This document shows positions 62,809-64,000 of a DNA stretch of 64,000 nucleotides, in pieces. How positions within the stretch are numbered: position 1 is the first letter of the stretch; every line of letters starts with the position of its first letter. A program made the position numbers and the translations under genes. This DNA is from Deltaproteobacteria bacterium. Lineage in GTDB: Bacteria > Myxococcota_C > UBA6777. The notes under the pieces are model-generated. The model did no database searches. It was given only the letters and a program-made list of their open reading frames with translations, and was not told where the DNA came from. Location of the stretch: NCBI GenBank assembly GCA_006226375.1, contig SBHC01000014.1, forward strand, positions 1-64,000. The letters are read 5' to 3'.

Positions 62809-63375
62809 GTGCTGATGCAAACGTATGTACCCACCCGTCGTACTCGTTTTTTTCACAAAATGGTGCTCCTGGACCAGCGGATCTTGCTGGCTGTACGGAG
62901 CCTGGAGCGGGATTGGCTCACTCCTGCGATGTTGACTTTGACCAAGCTGGGCGACACCTCCACCTACTTCGCCGTTGGGCTGGTTTTGCTGGCCGTTGGC
63001 TCCCCGCTGACGTTGCGATGCGGGGCATTGCTTGGGACGTCTGCGATTGTGGCGTCGCTGATCGCTGCCGGAATCAAATACCTCTTTCGACGGGAGCGAC
63101 CTTTGGTGACGCTGCCTGACTTTTCCGCGCTGGTGTCGATTCCCGATCGCTACTCGTTTCCTTCGGGCCATACAGCAACTGCGTTTGCTGTGGCCGTTTC
63201 TTTGTCGATGGAAGGTGTCTTTCTGGGGCCGTTGTTGTTGGCTTCAGCCTTTGGCATCGGAAGCTCCCGGATCTACCTCGGCGCTCACTATCCTTTGGAT
63301 GTGATCGTGGGGGCTGTCTTGGGTTCTTGCATGGGTCTTCTTACTCGCTTTGCTCTCCTTGGCCTCTTCTTCTAA
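62809..63375 (+). CDS. PAP2-family membrane phosphatase
   Basis: A 188-residue integral membrane phosphatase with about five helices. The three PAP2 motifs are present: KYLFRRERP, the catalytic-His motif SFPSGHT, and SRIYLGAHYPLDV. Such enzymes dephosphorylate phosphatidic acid, phosphatidylglycerophosphate or undecaprenyl pyrophosphate; the length fits the UppP/PgpB-like small group. The start is GTG at 62809, with ATG two codons later as an alternative. Confidence 0.88.
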   Translation: MLMQTYVPTRRTRFFHKMVLLDQRILLAVRSLERDWLTPAMLTLTKLGDTSTYFAVGLVLLAVGSPLTLRCGALLGTSAIVASLIAAGIKYLFRRERPLVTLPDFSALVSIPDRYSFPSGHTATAFAVAVSLSMEGVFLGPLLLASAFGIGSSRIYLGAHYPLDVIVGAVLGSCMGLLTRFALLGLFF

Positions 63376-63389
63376 AGCTTCCTTTCTCT

Positions 63390-64000
63390 TCAAGACAAAC
63401 GCTCATCTATCGCTTGCAACACCTCCAGCGCACCTGCCGAGAAGGAGAGGGTGCCTCGGGGACCGTGGGCTTCTCTTGGATTCACCCGAATCAGCGTGGC
63501 GTTGCTGCGTCGAGAGATACGCTCACAAGCCCACCGGACCGAGGGGATGGCGGTACCTGCTCCGCATTCCACGACAGCAATGCGCCCTCCTTCTGCTTGG
63601 TCGAGCCAGTCCATGTAACGCTCTTCTTGGGCGGCGGTACGTTCGCTTAACCAGGAGATGTCTCCAAACATCAACACATTGGGCCGGGAGATTCGGCCGC
63701 ACCGAGGACAGGCCGGAAGAGGGGGGCGAGCCCGAAAGGTTTCTTCGTTGAGGGTTACGTTCAATTCCGGGTCGGCCCAGATCGAGTCGTCGCAAGGCAG
63801 CGAGCATTGGAAGTGGTGGAGGGAGCCGTGGCACTCCAACACGCGTTCGTCGGGGAAGCCTGCGAGCTGAAACTGTCCGTCGACGTTGGATGTAAACACA
63901 AACAGGCCGTGCTCCATGCGCTGGCTCCACTTGTGCAGCAGGGCAAAGCCTTCATGGGGTTGGGTGTCGCGGTACAAATGAAGACGATGACCGTAGAAGC
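63390..64000 (-). CDS. Sir2-family NAD-dependent deacylase (5' end outside the window)
   Basis: The frame is open to the window edge, and codons before the first in-window start candidate read FYGHRLHLYRDTQPHEGF, which belongs to the family, so the gene is cut at its 5' end. Visible motifs are VFTSNVDGQFQLAGF (NAD binding), LECHGSLHHFQC with the catalytic His, a zinc site (FQC, LPC, ACPRC) and RPNVLMFGD. Near the end GAGTAIPSVR and LIRVNP complete the Rossmann fold. About 203 codons are present; the N-terminal GAGxS motif is missing because of the edge. Confidence 0.88.
   Translation of the reverse strand, partial: FYGHRLHLYRDTQPHEGFALLHKWSQRMEHGLFVFTSNVDGQFQLAGFPDERVLECHGSLHHFQCSLPCDDSIWADPELNVTLNEETFRARPPLPACPRCGRISRPNVLMFGDISWLSERTAAQEERYMDWLDQAEGGRIAVVECGAGTAIPSVRWACERISRRSNATLIRVNPREAHGPRGTLSFSAGALEVLQAIDERLS

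Overview
The window looks like a chromosomal segment of a moderate-GC Gram-negative bacterium. The best guess is a Myxococcota-like (deltaproteobacterial) lineage. The reasons are a TonB-dependent receptor, an LspA signal peptidase, several outer-surface lipoproteins built from Cys-rich repeats, a membrane Ser/Thr kinase paired with a sigma factor, and many secreted proteins of unknown function. No rRNA, tRNA, CRISPR array, phage or insertion sequence was recognised. Taxonomy is an inference only.

Layout. 1-5,060: tail of an unknown gene, a repeat-bearing non-coding stretch, an alpha/beta hydrolase and a coupled TonB receptor/lipoprotein pair. 5,190-10,234 (minus): a haem biosynthesis operon, hemA-hemC, then a sensor kinase and response regulator, then hemE; hemC and the kinase overlap as ATGA. 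10,665-16,553: methionine aminopeptidase, SRAP protein, a polytopic membrane protein, a saccharopine-dehydrogenase-like reductase and a SufS-type desulfurase. 16,626-29,846: an accessory, surface-oriented region with three Cys-rich repeat proteins. Two of these are large paralogous lipoproteins with nearly identical heads and different C-terminal modules, one of them a glycine-rich domain like that of animal ALK/LTK receptors. 30,205-38,374: UbiB-like kinase, alanine racemase, LspA, MAPEG protein, a GT22-like mannosyltransferase, a second polytopic membrane protein and an Nei/Fpg glycosylase.

38,543-46,479: a Ser/Thr kinase with an extremely Arg/Lys-rich tail divergent from a sigma factor, a murein endopeptidase-like protein without a signal peptide, a membrane-anchored small-molecule kinase followed by a short-chain dehydrogenase/aminotransferase fusion, and a small membrane protein with another poly-basic tail. 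46,489-51,610 (minus): ECF sigma factor, inosine-guanosine kinase (gsk), rlmN, a tiny unit encoding two paralogous 17-residue peptides with its own terminator, a lipoprotein and a methyltransferase. 52,278-57,723 (minus): a membrane redox operon (DUF6599-like protein, Tat-exported DUF362 protein, multi-cluster Fe-S membrane protein, Tat-exported aldo/keto reductase). 58,012-64,000: short-chain dehydrogenase, methyltransferase plus GT2 glycosyltransferase, thioredoxin reductase, a Cys/Arg-rich secreted protein, a PAP2 phosphatase and a sirtuin cut by the window edge.

The strongest candidates for something undescribed are the pair of 17-residue peptides at 47,880-48,044 and the kinase plus dehydrogenase-aminotransferase pair at 42,477-45,709.
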